Of a stretch of 64,000 bases of DNA, positions 7,232-15,534 are shown piece after piece. The notes under the pieces are model-generated. The model ran no database searches. It was not told where the DNA came from and saw nothing but the letters and a program-made list of their open reading frames with translations. The position numbers and the translations under genes are program-made. How positions within the stretch are numbered: position 1 is the stretch's first letter; every line of letters begins with the position of its first letter. The stretch comes from Nocardioides soli (GTDB lineage Bacteria; Actinomycetota; Actinomycetes; Propionibacteriales; Nocardioidaceae): assembly GCF_014191495.1 (NCBI RefSeq), contig NZ_JACHWR010000002.1, positions 1,426,001 to 1,490,000 of the forward strand, in the 5' to 3' direction.

Positions 7232-8388
7232 GGTTCGAGCTCGACGAGGACCAGCGCGAGTTCAAGGCGCTGCTGCGCACGTTCGTGGACAAGGAGATCG
7301 TGCCGGTCGCCCGGGAGTGGGAGCAGTCCGGGCGCTATCCGACCGAGATCGTCGACGGGATGAAGGAGATGGGGCTCTTCGGCATCACCGTCCCCGAGGA
7401 GTACGGCGGGCTCGACCTCGATCCGGTCTCCTTCGCCCTGGTCTTCGAGGAGATCGCGCGCGGCTGGATGGGCGTCGCGGGCATCCTGGGCAGCCACTCG
7501 CTGGCCTGCCGCCTGATCGCGATGCACGGCACCCAGGACCAGAAGGATCGCTACCTGCCGGCGCTGGCGACCGGCGAGCGGCGTACCGGCATCGGCCTGA
7601 CCGAGCCCGACGCCGGCACCGACCTGCAGGGCATCCGCACCACCGCGCGCCTCGACGGCGACCACTACGTGGTCAACGGCGCGAAGATGTGGATCACCAA
7701 CGCGCGGTACGCCGACCCGCTGCCGGTGCTCGTCAAGACCGACCCGCAGGCGAGCCCCGCCCACCGTGGCATGAGCGTGCTGTTGATCGAGGCGGACACC
7801 CCGGGCTACGAGGTCACCAAGGACATCGCCAAGCTCGGCTACAAGGGCACCGAGTCCTGCGAGATCGCGCTGACCGACGTCCGGGTCCCCGTGAGCCAGC
7901 TGGTCGGCGGGGTCGAGGGCAAGGGCATGCAGCAGGTGCTCTCGGCCCTGGAGTGGGGGCGGGTCAACATCGCCGCCCGGTCCGTCGGCATCGCCCAGCG
8001 CGCGCACGAGGAGGCGTTGGCCTACGCCCAGCAGCGCAAGGCCTTCGGGCAGCCGATCGCCGACTTCCAGGCGATCCAGCTCAAGCTCGGCGAGCTGGGC
8101 ACCCAGGTGCAGGCCTCCCGGCTGATGGCCTACTGGGCCGCCGACGCCGTACGCCGCGGGCGTGCCGACGGCGCCACCGGCATGGCCAAGATCTTCTGCT
8201 CCGAGGTCGCCCTGCAGGCCGCGATCGACGCGATGAAGGTGCACGGCGGCTACGGCTACTCGACGGAGTACGAGGTCGAGCGGCTCTACCGCGACTCGAT
8301 CCTGATGAGCATCGGCGAGGGCACCAACGACATCCTGCGCACCGTCGTCGCGAAGTCGCTGATCAAGGGGGAGACCCGTGTCGGCTGA
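7228..8388 (+). CDS. acyl-CoA dehydrogenase
   Basis: The protein has 386 residues from ATG 7228 (4-base overlap). It has all the family parts: the helical N-terminal domain (FELDEDQREFKALLRTFVDKEI), the middle beta domain with GIGLTEPDAGTD and MWITNARYAD, and the C-terminal domain with the adenine-binding RKAFGQPIADFQ. The IGEGTNDILR segment near the end holds a glutamate at the position of the catalytic base of short-chain enzymes. It introduces the alpha-beta double bond into an acyl-CoA, with electrons going to ETF (etfBA lie at 52896-54687). It would make the substrate for the MaoC pair upstream. Confidence 0.95.
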   Translation: MRFELDEDQREFKALLRTFVDKEIVPVAREWEQSGRYPTEIVDGMKEMGLFGITVPEEYGGLDLDPVSFALVFEEIARGWMGVAGILGSHSLACRLIAMHGTQDQKDRYLPALATGERRTGIGLTEPDAGTDLQGIRTTARLDGDHYVVNGAKMWITNARYADPLPVLVKTDPQASPAHRGMSVLLIEADTPGYEVTKDIAKLGYKGTESCEIALTDVRVPVSQLVGGVEGKGMQQVLSALEWGRVNIAARSVGIAQRAHEEALAYAQQRKAFGQPIADFQAIQLKLGELGTQVQASRLMAYWAADAVRRGRADGATGMAKIFCSEVALQAAIDAMKVHGGYGYSTEYEVERLYRDSILMSIGEGTNDILRTVVAKSLIKGETRVG

Positions 8389-9226
8389 CCGGAGGGACTT
8401 CCTGGCCCGCTCCGCGCTCTACGTGCCGGGCGATGCCGAGGACAAGCTGGAGCGGATCCTCGAGCGCGGCGCCGACGAGGTCATCATCGACCTCGAGGAC
8501 GCCGTCGCTCCGCGTGACAAGGAGCGCGCCCGCGACACGACCCGCATCTGGCTGCACGACCTGCCGGTCCTCCACAACGTGGGCGTCTGGGTCCGGGTGA
8601 ACGCCGGTCCCATGCGCGACGCCGACGTTCGCGCCGTTGCGGGAGCACCGGCGCTGACGGGGTTCATGGTCGCCAAGACCGAGACCGTCGACGAGCTGCT
8701 CGACCTGGACCAGCTGCTGGCCTCCCTCGGGTCGATCGCCGGCGTGGTGCCCCTCCTCGAGAGCGCCCGTGCCGTGCTGCGGGCCGGAGAGCTGGCGCGG
8801 GCGCCGCGGGTGCAGCGACTGCAGATCGGCGAGGCCGACCTGCGTGCCGACGTCGGCATCGTGCCGGGCGCGGACGAGCGGGAGCTGCTCTACGCGCGTT
8901 CGCACGTCGTGCTGGCCTCCGCGGCCGCCGGCATCAAGCCGCCGATCGCGCCGGTCTCGACGAACTTTCGTGACCTCGACGCCTTCCGGGCGTCGACGGT
9001 CGAGCTCGCGCGGCTCGGCTTCGTCGGCCGCGCCTGCATCCACCCGGGTCAGGTCGCGATCGCCAACGACGTCTTCACCCCTTCGCCCGAGGAGGTGGAG
9101 ACGGCCCGCCGCCTCGTCGGCCGCTGGGAGTTCGCCGGCGCGGGCGTCGCCGTCGACGACGACGGCCGCTTCGTCGACGAGGCCGTGGTCCGCCAGGCCC
9201 GACTCGTGCTCGCCCGAGCCCGCTGA
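8378..9226 (+). CDS. HpcH/HpaI or citrate-lyase-beta-type CoA-ester lyase
   Basis: The 282-residue protein starts at GTG 8378, overlapping the previous gene by 11 bases. It has the CitE-like TIM-barrel pattern: SALYVPGDAEDKLERILERGADEVIIDLEDAVAP at the N-terminus, an arginine-bearing WVRVNAG strand, and the RLQIGEADLRADVGI region whose acidic residues bind Mg2+. The last quarter has FVGRACIHPGQVAIAN, usual for malyl-, citramalyl- or methylmalyl-CoA lyases. It probably cleaves or condenses a hydroxy-dicarboxyl-CoA. The exact substrate cannot be read from sequence. Confidence 0.88.
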   Translation: MSADRRDFLARSALYVPGDAEDKLERILERGADEVIIDLEDAVAPRDKERARDTTRIWLHDLPVLHNVGVWVRVNAGPMRDADVRAVAGAPALTGFMVAKTETVDELLDLDQLLASLGSIAGVVPLLESARAVLRAGELARAPRVQRLQIGEADLRADVGIVPGADERELLYARSHVVLASAAAGIKPPIAPVSTNFRDLDAFRASTVELARLGFVGRACIHPGQVAIANDVFTPSPEEVETARRLVGRWEFAGAGVAVDDDGRFVDEAVVRQARLVLARAR

Positions 9227-9246
9227 CCCATCCAGGAGGACCCGTC

Positions 9247-10044
9247 ATGACCAACGCAGTCGTCACCGGCAGCACGAAGGGCATCGGCTTCGCGCTCGCC
9301 CGCGAGCTGCTCCGCCGCGGCCACAGCGTCGCCGTCTCCGGACGGTCTCGCGAGGCGGTCGACGAGGCCGTCGGCAAGCTCCAACCGGAGGCGAACGCTC
9401 GCGCCCGCGTGGTCGGGCGACCGACGGACGTCAGCGACGCGGCGCAGGTGCAGGCCCTCTGGGACCAGGCGGCCGCCGAGCTCGGCGGCGTCGACCTCTG
9501 GGTCAACAACGCCGGCGTCGCCTACACGATGCGCACGATCGTCGAGACCACGCCGGACGAGGTCGCCGTCATGGTGTCGACCAACATGCTCGGCACCATC
9601 AACGGCGCCCAGGTCGCCGTGCGCGGTATGTCGACGACAGGTGGGGGACGGGTCTTCAACGTCCTCGGTGGCGGCAGCGACGGATCGATCCGGCCCGGGA
9701 TGGGCGTCTACTCCGCGACCAAGCGGGGACTCGACCTGTTCACCAGGGCTCTGGTGAAGGAGGTCGCGGGCACGTCGGTGCACGTCGGCCAGGTGCGGCC
9801 CGGGATCCTGATCACCGACGGTTGGCTGCGCGAGGCCGCCACCCACCCCGAGTCGGTGCAGAGCCAGCGCAAGATGGTCAACATCCTCAGTGACCACGTC
9901 GACGACGTCGCGCCGTACCTCGTCGAGCGGATGCTCGCCACGAGGAAGAACGGCGAGGAGATCGCCTGGCTGACGACCGGGCGGATGCTGCGGAAGTTCG
10001 CCGGCGGTGGCCGCGAGGACAAGCTCGCCCGCTACGGACTCTGA
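9247..10044 (+). CDS. short-chain dehydrogenase/reductase
   Basis: The protein has 265 residues from ATG 9247, with an AGGAGGA ribosome binding site at 9235-9241. It has the SDR marks: VTGSTKGIGFALARELL for the dinucleotide, NNAGVAYTM, and the catalytic Tyr155/Lys159 pair in YSATK. It ends the operon after a 20-base gap. It probably oxidises or reduces a hydroxyl/keto group of a pathway intermediate. Confidence 0.92.
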   Translation: MTNAVVTGSTKGIGFALARELLRRGHSVAVSGRSREAVDEAVGKLQPEANARARVVGRPTDVSDAAQVQALWDQAAAELGGVDLWVNNAGVAYTMRTIVETTPDEVAVMVSTNMLGTINGAQVAVRGMSTTGGGRVFNVLGGGSDGSIRPGMGVYSATKRGLDLFTRALVKEVAGTSVHVGQVRPGILITDGWLREAATHPESVQSQRKMVNILSDHVDDVAPYLVERMLATRKNGEEIAWLTTGRMLRKFAGGGREDKLARYGL

Positions 10045-10109
10045 GCCCCGGCCGTCGCCGATATCGGGGACTCGACGAACGGCTCCGAGAAACTCTTCTG
10101 CGCGTGGAG

Positions 10110-10120
10110 ATATCGTATAT
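10110..10120 (-). promoter_or_regulatory. AT-rich motif, copy A (ATATACGATAT)
   Basis: An AT-rich island lies in this very GC-rich sequence, before the secreted-protein gene at 10179. On the reverse strand it reads ATATACGATAT, close to ATATATGATCT at 14074 and ATATACGATCT at 20891. It could be a repressor site or part of a promoter. The 10045-10178 gap also holds the AGGAGG ribosome binding site of the next gene. Confidence 0.45.
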
Positions 10121-10178
10121 CCTCGCAACGAGACGCAGGCCACACCAGTGGCGGTGGGGTCATCCGAGGAGGAAATAG

Positions 10179-11969
10179 ATGCGCTTTCGCAAACTTGCCG
10201 GCCTGGTGGTCGGTGCTCTCACGGTCGGCACGCTGGTCGCGCCGGGGCTGACCACCGCGGCCCAGGCGGCACCGAGCAGCAAGACCGTGACGCAGCAGCT
10301 CTCGTGCGTGTTCGGCAGCTTCGACATCGCCTATCCCGTCGAGGTCGCGCTCACCGTCGACGGCACCGCGGTCTCCGCGACGCTCAGCGACATCCCGCCG
10401 ACCGGCATGCCGACCTTCCTGAAGGTGCACGCGACCTCCGCCGTGGTCGACGCCACCGTCAACGGCGAGACCGTGGAGCTGTCCGGTGACGTCACCTACC
10501 CGACGCCGATCACGAACAACCCCGTCATCGAGATGCCCGACGTCACCGGCACTCGCACCGGCACGGCCGACGTCTCGTCGGTCGGCGTCGCGGGCATCGA
10601 CGTGACCATGAGCGTCCAGGCCTACGGGCCGGGCACCTCGGACTCCGACATGTCCTGCGCACCGGTCGCGCCGGTCGAGATCGACCAGCAGATGGCGTGC
10701 GCGTTCGGCTCCTTCGACATCGCCTACCCGGCCGAGGTCGCCGTCATCGCGAACGGCACCGGCGTGACGGCGACGCTCAGCGACATCCCGCCGACCGGCA
10801 TGCCGACCTTCCTGAAGGTGCACGCGACCTCCGCCGTGGTCAACGCCACGGTCGACGGCGAGGCCGTGGAGCTGTCCGGCGACGTCACCTACCCGACGCC
10901 GATCACCAACAATCCGGCCATCCCGATGCCCGAGGTCGCCGGCACCCGCACCGGCACCGCCGCCGCGACCGAGGTCAGCATCGAGAGCGTCGACGTGACG
11001 ATGAGCGTGCAGGCCTACGGGCCCGGTACCTCGGAGTCCGAGATGCCCTGCACCGCGGTCGGCCCCGTGGGGCTCGGCGACACCCAGCAGCTGACCTGTG
11101 TGTTCGGCGACTTCGCGATCGGCTACCGCGCCGACCTGGCGGCGACCGTCACCGGTACGAACGTGGCCGGCGTGCTGGCCGAGGACTTCGTGCCCGGCAT
11201 GCCGGCGTTCGTGACGATCTCCAAGTTCAAGGTCGACCTGGCCACGACGGTCGACGGTGAGGCGGTGACCCTCTCGGGTGAGAGCAGCTACTCGCCGAGC
11301 AAGCCCGGCAACACCCCGTTCGCGATGCCCGCGCTGAGCGGAGACCGTGCGGGCACCGCCGCTCCGAGCGAGATCGCCGTCACCGGCGCGGTCCTCACCA
11401 TGACCGCGAGCGGATCGGACAACCTCATCCACTGCGCACCGGCGGCGCCCGCGACGGCGACCACGACGACGCTGGCGGCGACCTCCGCGGCCGCCAACGC
11501 CGTGCACCTGGCCGCGACGGTCGCTCCGGCCGGCGCGGTCGGCAAGGTCGAGTTCCGCGAGGGCGCGACCAAGGTCGGAGAGTCGGCCGTCGCGTCGGGT
11601 GCCGCCAGCCTCGCGCTGGCCGGCGTCGCCGCGGGCAGGCACGCCTACACCGCGACGTTCGTCCCGACCGACGCGGCCGCCTTCGGAGGCTCGACCTCGG
11701 CGGCCGTCGGCGTGGACGTCGCGGGCCCGCCGGATGTGAAGGCGCCCTCGGCGACGTGCACCGCGGCCGAGGCCAAGGCCAAGGCGGCGCAGACCAAGGT
11801 GAAGAAGACCAAGGCCAACGTCAAGAAGGCTCAGGCCAAGGTGAAGAAGGCGAAGAACGCCAAGAAGGTCAAGGCCGCCAAGAAGAAGCTGAAGGCCGCC
11901 AAGGGCAAGCTGACGAAGTCCCAGAAGCAGCTCAAGGCCGCGAAGCAGGCTGTGGCCAAGGCCTGCTGA
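10179..11969 (+). CDS. secreted three-repeat protein with Ig-like domain and Lys/Ala-rich tail
   Basis: The protein has 596 residues. It has a Sec signal peptide (MRFRKLAGLVVGALTVG, cleavage after AQA near residue 31). Three related domains of about 125 residues follow, each starting with a Cys in QLSCVFGSFDI or a close variant and ending with a second Cys; they resemble the DUF6801 type. Residues from about 425 form an Ig-like repeat (VAPAGAVGKVEFREG). The last 70 residues are almost all Lys and Ala in short KKAKAK-like steps, between two cysteines. The tail looks like histone-type or wall-binding tails and may bind anionic polymers. The function is not known. Confidence 0.85.
   Translation: MRFRKLAGLVVGALTVGTLVAPGLTTAAQAAPSSKTVTQQLSCVFGSFDIAYPVEVALTVDGTAVSATLSDIPPTGMPTFLKVHATSAVVDATVNGETVELSGDVTYPTPITNNPVIEMPDVTGTRTGTADVSSVGVAGIDVTMSVQAYGPGTSDSDMSCAPVAPVEIDQQMACAFGSFDIAYPAEVAVIANGTGVTATLSDIPPTGMPTFLKVHATSAVVNATVDGEAVELSGDVTYPTPITNNPAIPMPEVAGTRTGTAAATEVSIESVDVTMSVQAYGPGTSESEMPCTAVGPVGLGDTQQLTCVFGDFAIGYRADLAATVTGTNVAGVLAEDFVPGMPAFVTISKFKVDLATTVDGEAVTLSGESSYSPSKPGNTPFAMPALSGDRAGTAAPSEIAVTGAVLTMTASGSDNLIHCAPAAPATATTTTLAATSAAANAVHLAATVAPAGAVGKVEFREGATKVGESAVASGAASLALAGVAAGRHAYTATFVPTDAAAFGGSTSAAVGVDVAGPPDVKAPSATCTAAEAKAKAAQTKVKKTKANVKKAQAKVKKAKNAKKVKAAKKKLKAAKGKLTKSQKQLKAAKQAVAKAC
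10378..10841 (+). repeat. recent internal duplication within the secreted-protein gene
   Basis: A 71-base stretch at 10378-10448 recurs exactly at 10771-10841, 393 bases (131 codons) later, and flanking parts are nearly identical. It encodes the centre of domains 1 and 2 (TLSDIPPTGMPTFLKVHAT). The third domain is clearly more diverged. Confidence 0.9.
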
Positions 11970-11984
11970 CCAGCGCATGACGAC

Positions 11985-12020
11985 CGTGCCCCGGTTCTCC
12001 GTCAGGAGGGCCGGGGCACG
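11985..12020. terminator. hairpin terminator between convergent genes
   Basis: A perfect 10-base stem (CGTGCCCCGG at 11985-11994 and its complement at 12011-12020) encloses a 16-base loop. It lies between the stop at 11969 on the forward strand and the stop at 12042 on the reverse strand, so it can serve both. Confidence 0.75.
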
Positions 12021-12041
12021 ATCGCGTCGGGTGAGTGGCGG

Positions 12042-13046
12042 TCAGACGTCGACGACGACCTTTCCGACGGTGTGCCCGCCCATCAGCCGAGCGAACGCGA
12101 GCGCTGCCCGATCGAGGCCGGCGTAGCGATCCTCCGGGGCGACCAGGGCTCCGGAGGCGAGCAGGTCGCCCACGCGCTGCGCATGCTCGGCCGCGAGGTC
12201 GCCGTGGTCGTAGACCACCATCCCGTGCACCTCGGCCCGGGCCGCCATCACGGCGCCGGCGCGCAGGCGGGTCGGAGCGCCGCCGTTGTACTGGTCCATC
12301 AGCCCGGCCAGCGACACCCGGGCGCCGACCGCCAACTGCTCCAGGACGACGTCGAGCGTGTCCTGGTCGCCGAGGTGCAAGTACCCGTCGATGCGATCCG
12401 GGCACGCCCGGGCGAGCTCGTCGGCGAGCGACGGGCCGCGCCGCACGGCCACGTCGTACCCCAGAGGTCCGGTCGCGAGCGCTGCCTTCTCGTCGGAGCC
12501 GACGATCCCGACCGTGCGGGCGCCGGCGAGCCGGGCGAGCTGACCCGCGACCGAGCCGACGCCGCCGGTCGCCGCGCCGATCACGACGGTCGCTCCGGCA
12601 GTCGGGCGCAGGTGCCGCACGTGCGCGGCGTACGCCATGAGTCCCGGCATGCCGAGAGCGCCCAGGGCGGCGGAGGCCGGGACCCCCGGTGGCACCTGGA
12701 CCGGCGTGACAGCGGCCCCGTCGACGACCGCCTCGGCGCGCCACCCGGTCTCGGCGAGCACCCGCCGGCCGACGGCGACCCCGGGATCGCGCGACTCGAC
12801 GACCTCGCCGACGGAGCGGCCGGGCAGCACGTCGCCGAGGCCGACCGGAGCGTCGCCCAGGTGTCGGCCGCCGAGCGTGGAGCGCTGGTAGGGGTCGAGG
12901 GAGAGCGTCGTCACCCGGACCCGCACCTGGCCCGCCCCGAGGCGGTGGCGCGGCAGCTCCACGAGCGCGAGGTCCTCCGGCGTCGGCGCCCCCGCGGGGA
13001 CCCGGGCCAGGACGACGGCGGGGACGGCATCTGCGGAAGCGGTCAC
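12042..13046 (-). CDS. MDR-family NADP-dependent oxidoreductase (PTGR/CurA-like)
   Basis: The protein has 334 residues from GTG at 13046. It is a medium-chain reductase without the catalytic zinc ligands. The coenzyme site GAATGGVGSVAGQLARLAGA lies near residue 153, and LSLDPYQRSTLGG near residue 52 is typical of the leukotriene B4 dehydrogenase/prostaglandin reductase and CurA group. Such enzymes reduce the double bond of enones. It is divergent from the VOC gene with only 17 bases between start codons. A reverse-strand TATCAT box 6 nt before the start implies a leaderless mRNA. Confidence 0.88.
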   Translation of the reverse strand: MTASADAVPAVVLARVPAGAPTPEDLALVELPRHRLGAGQVRVRVTTLSLDPYQRSTLGGRHLGDAPVGLGDVLPGRSVGEVVESRDPGVAVGRRVLAETGWRAEAVVDGAAVTPVQVPPGVPASAALGALGMPGLMAYAAHVRHLRPTAGATVVIGAATGGVGSVAGQLARLAGARTVGIVGSDEKAALATGPLGYDVAVRRGPSLADELARACPDRIDGYLHLGDQDTLDVVLEQLAVGARVSLAGLMDQYNGGAPTRLRAGAVMAARAEVHGMVVYDHGDLAAEHAQRVGDLLASGALVAPEDRYAGLDRAALAFARLMGGHTVGKVVVDV

Positions 13047-13063
13047 GATGCGATGATATAGAC
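13047..13063. promoter_or_regulatory. 17-bp divergent promoter
   Basis: These 17 bases separate two GTG starts that point away from each other. On the reverse strand TATCAT (13058-13053) stands 6 nt from GTG 13046. On the forward strand GATGAT (13052-13057) stands 6 nt from GTG 13064. Both messages would be leaderless, and the two -10 boxes overlap. The reverse strand CTATATCATCG is a weak copy of the AT-rich motif found at 14074 and 20891. Confidence 0.6.
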
Positions 13064-13972
13064 GTGCCGCGCCTCTTCGGACCGCTCTTCTCCACCGCGG
13101 ACCTCACTGCCCACCTGAGCCGTCTGGGCGACGTCTTCGGGATGGTCGAGGCGGGCCGGGCGATGGTCCACGGCGCCGAGGTGGTCGCGCTGCGGACCCC
13201 CGGGACCTGGGCGGGCGCCGTGGTGTGGCGACCCGACCCGGTGCCGGCGTACGCCGTGCGCGACGAGGCCACCCGCCTGGGCCGCGACGCGCTGCGGGTG
13301 GTGGACTTCTACGCGCCCGACCTGGACCGTGCCGTCGCCCACGCGCGCGGTCTCGGCTACCGGGTGGAGTCCGGGGAGGCCAGCTACGAGCTCGCGGAGG
13401 GCGCCTTCCGGGAGGCGCACCTGCCCGGGCCCGACGGCACCGTGACGGCGTTCCTCAGCGGCCCGCGGGACTTCTTCGCCGGCTTCGCCAGGATCCGTGA
13501 CCGCGTGGTCAGCGAGGTCTGCAGCATCTCGCTGCCGCTCGGCGACGCTGGGCCGTCGCTGGACTTCTATGCCGACGTGCTCGGCTGGGGCGTGGTGTAC
13601 GAGTACTCCTTCGACGACCCCTCCTTCAGCGACCTCCTGGGGTCGACGGAGCGGCTCCGGGTACGGTCGTCGACCGTCGGCCCGGCGCGTGACGAGCCCT
13701 ATCTCAACCTCGTCGACTACGGCCTGCCCGAGTCGGCCGGCGGCTCGCTGCTCGGCCGATCCGGGCTCGATCGCCGCGGGCTCGTCGGCGTGGTCGTGAC
13801 GGTGCCCGACCTCGATGACGTACGCCGGCGCGCGGACGGCCACCCCGGCGCGTGGAGCGGCGCGGTGTTCGCCCTCGACCTGCCGCCCTTCGGTGCCACC
13901 CGGGCGGCCGTCGTCACCTCGCCGCACCGGATCGTGCATGTGGTCGTCGAGGATGCGGGTTTTGGCTGCTGA
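13064..13972 (+). CDS. VOC-superfamily protein with two glyoxalase-like domains
   Basis: The protein has 302 residues from GTG 13064. Two related betaalphabetabetabeta modules can be seen, roughly residues 1-135 (LFSTADLTAHLSRLGDVFGM) and 145-300 (VCSISLPLGDAGPSLDFYADVLGWGVVYEYSFDDPSF). The second half keeps the best glyoxalase/bleomycin-resistance pattern. Metal ligands are not obvious enough to name. The last residues (GFGC and stop) are encoded by the intergenic palindrome at 13958-14045. Confidence 0.78.
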   Translation: MPRLFGPLFSTADLTAHLSRLGDVFGMVEAGRAMVHGAEVVALRTPGTWAGAVVWRPDPVPAYAVRDEATRLGRDALRVVDFYAPDLDRAVAHARGLGYRVESGEASYELAEGAFREAHLPGPDGTVTAFLSGPRDFFAGFARIRDRVVSEVCSISLPLGDAGPSLDFYADVLGWGVVYEYSFDDPSFSDLLGSTERLRVRSSTVGPARDEPYLNLVDYGLPESAGGSLLGRSGLDRRGLVGVVVTVPDLDDVRRRADGHPGAWSGAVFALDLPPFGATRAAVVTSPHRIVHVVVEDAGFGC

Positions 13973-14045
13973 CAGCCAGACCCCGCACGACACGCCGAGG
14001 CGCCCCGGCGTGTCGTGCGGGTTTCGGCTGTCAGCAGCCGAAACC
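13958..14045. repeat. long palindrome, family B
   Basis: Two arms of about 40 bases with four mismatches surround a short GC loop. Landmarks are GGCTGCTGACAGCC on the left and GGCTGTCAGCAGCC on the right, with CGCACGACACGCC and GGCGTGTCGTGCG inside. A second copy is at 46463-46554. The stop codon of the VOC gene lies in the left arm. Confidence 0.88.
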
Positions 14046-14073
14046 GACGAACCCACCGAGCCACCACTGAAAC

Positions 14074-14088
14074 ATATATGATCTAGCA
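14074..14088 (+). promoter_or_regulatory. leaderless promoter with AT-rich motif, copy B
   Basis: ATATATGATCT (14074-14084) contains a -10 box TATGAT at 14077-14082, 6 nt before ATG 14089. No ribosome binding site precedes the start, so a leaderless message is likely. The motif is shared with the acyl-CoA synthetase promoter at 20891, with one difference in 11. Confidence 0.65.
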
Positions 14089-15495
14089 ATGGCAGTGTTC
14101 GAGTACGACGCCGTGGTGGTCGGTGCCGGTCCGGCGGGCCTGAGCGTGGCGCTGCACGCGGCCGCCGGGGGTGCACGGGTCCTGGTCGTGGAGAAGGACG
14201 ACCGGATCGGCGGGACGCTGCACATCAGCGGTGGCCACCTGGCGGCGGGCGGGACCGCGCGCCAGCGCGAGCGCGGCATCGAGGACAGCCCCGAGGCGCA
14301 CCTCGACGACATCCGCCGGATCGCCCGGGGAACCGCCCGCGAGGACCTCGTCGCTCAGGTCGCACGGCACGCGCCCGAGACGATCGAGTGGCTGGCCGCG
14401 CGCGGCTTCGCCTTCGCGCCCGAGACGCCGCGCATCGTGCACGGCCACGAGCCCTACCGGACCGCCCGCACCTACTACGGCAAGGACGAGGGCGCCTCGA
14501 TCCTCGAGGTGCTTCGCGCCGAGCTGGCCTCGTCGACGGTCGAGCTCTGGACCAGATCGCCGGTGACCGGCCTGGTGACCGACGGGCACGCCGTGGTCGG
14601 GGTCGAGACCTACCGGGACGGCGCCGAGGTCGAGGTGCGCGCGCGGTCGGTGGTGCTGGCCACGGGCGGGTACGGCGCGGACGCCGAGCTCTTCGCCGAG
14701 CTCGAGGGAGCGCCGCTGGTCTCGGCCGCCGCCCGCACCTCGACCGGCGACGGGCTGCAGCTCGGGCGGTCGGTCGGGGCGGCGCTGCAGGGTGCCGGCA
14801 CCCATCTGCCGTCGTTCGGCGGGCTGCCCGACCCGGTCTCGCCGGCGCGGGCGAACTGGCGCGAGCGGCAGGTGCTGACCGCCGAGCGGCCGCCGCGCGA
14901 GATCTACGTCGACCGCACCGGCCGGCGCTGGGTCGCGGAGGACGAGCCGTCGATCGACGCGAAGGAACGGGCGCTGGTCGGCATCCCCGACCAGACCTTC
15001 TGGACGGTGTTCGACGACGCCGCGCTCACCCTCTCGACCGGGTCCCAGCGGCTGCTGGTCGGTCGGGACCCCGACGAGGTGCGGGCGCTGGCAGGCGCTC
15101 GTCCGGGCGTGCACGCCGCCGGCTCGCTGACCGCCCTGGCGGCGCTCGCCGGCATCGCGCCGGGCGCCCTCGAGACGACCGTCGGCCGCTACAACTCTTT
15201 CGTCGCCGCCGGCGCCGATCCCGACTTCGGTCGCCGTCATCTGCCCGCGCCGATCGCCACGCCGCCCTTCTACGCGATCCGCAACCACGCGATCACGCTG
15301 GTCACCTTCCAGGGTCTCGACATCGACGCGAGCTGCGCGGTGCGCACCGAGTCGGGCGCGCCCATCCCCGGTCTGTACGCCGTCGGCGAGGTCATCGGAG
15401 CCGGTGCCACCTGCGGCAACAGCTTCTGCTCCGGCATGCTGCTCACGCCGGCCCTGACCCTCGGTCGGCTGCTCGGCCGGCGGCTGGCTGGCTGA
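14089..15495 (+). CDS. FAD-dependent dehydrogenase (fumarate-reductase/ketosteroid-dehydrogenase type)
   Basis: The protein has 468 residues. It has an N-terminal FAD Rossmann site (VVVGAGPAGLSVALHAAAGG near residue 8), then EKDDRIGGTLHISGGHLAAGG. A VLATGGYGAD segment lies near residue 188. The C-terminal GLYAVGEVIGAGATCGNSFC block is the usual FAD-closing motif of the flavoprotein subunit family. Members reduce or dehydrogenate C-C bonds (fumarate reductase, 3-ketosteroid delta-1-dehydrogenase, urocanate reductase). The substrate is not clear. The gene seems monocistronic. Confidence 0.87.
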   Translation: MAVFEYDAVVVGAGPAGLSVALHAAAGGARVLVVEKDDRIGGTLHISGGHLAAGGTARQRERGIEDSPEAHLDDIRRIARGTAREDLVAQVARHAPETIEWLAARGFAFAPETPRIVHGHEPYRTARTYYGKDEGASILEVLRAELASSTVELWTRSPVTGLVTDGHAVVGVETYRDGAEVEVRARSVVLATGGYGADAELFAELEGAPLVSAAARTSTGDGLQLGRSVGAALQGAGTHLPSFGGLPDPVSPARANWRERQVLTAERPPREIYVDRTGRRWVAEDEPSIDAKERALVGIPDQTFWTVFDDAALTLSTGSQRLLVGRDPDEVRALAGARPGVHAAGSLTALAALAGIAPGALETTVGRYNSFVAAGADPDFGRRHLPAPIATPPFYAIRNHAITLVTFQGLDIDASCAVRTESGAPIPGLYAVGEVIGAGATCGNSFCSGMLLTPALTLGRLLGRRLAG

Positions 15496-15534
15496 CGTCC
15501 CGCCCCGGGGCGCGCCGAGCGATAGGTTCGCCCC

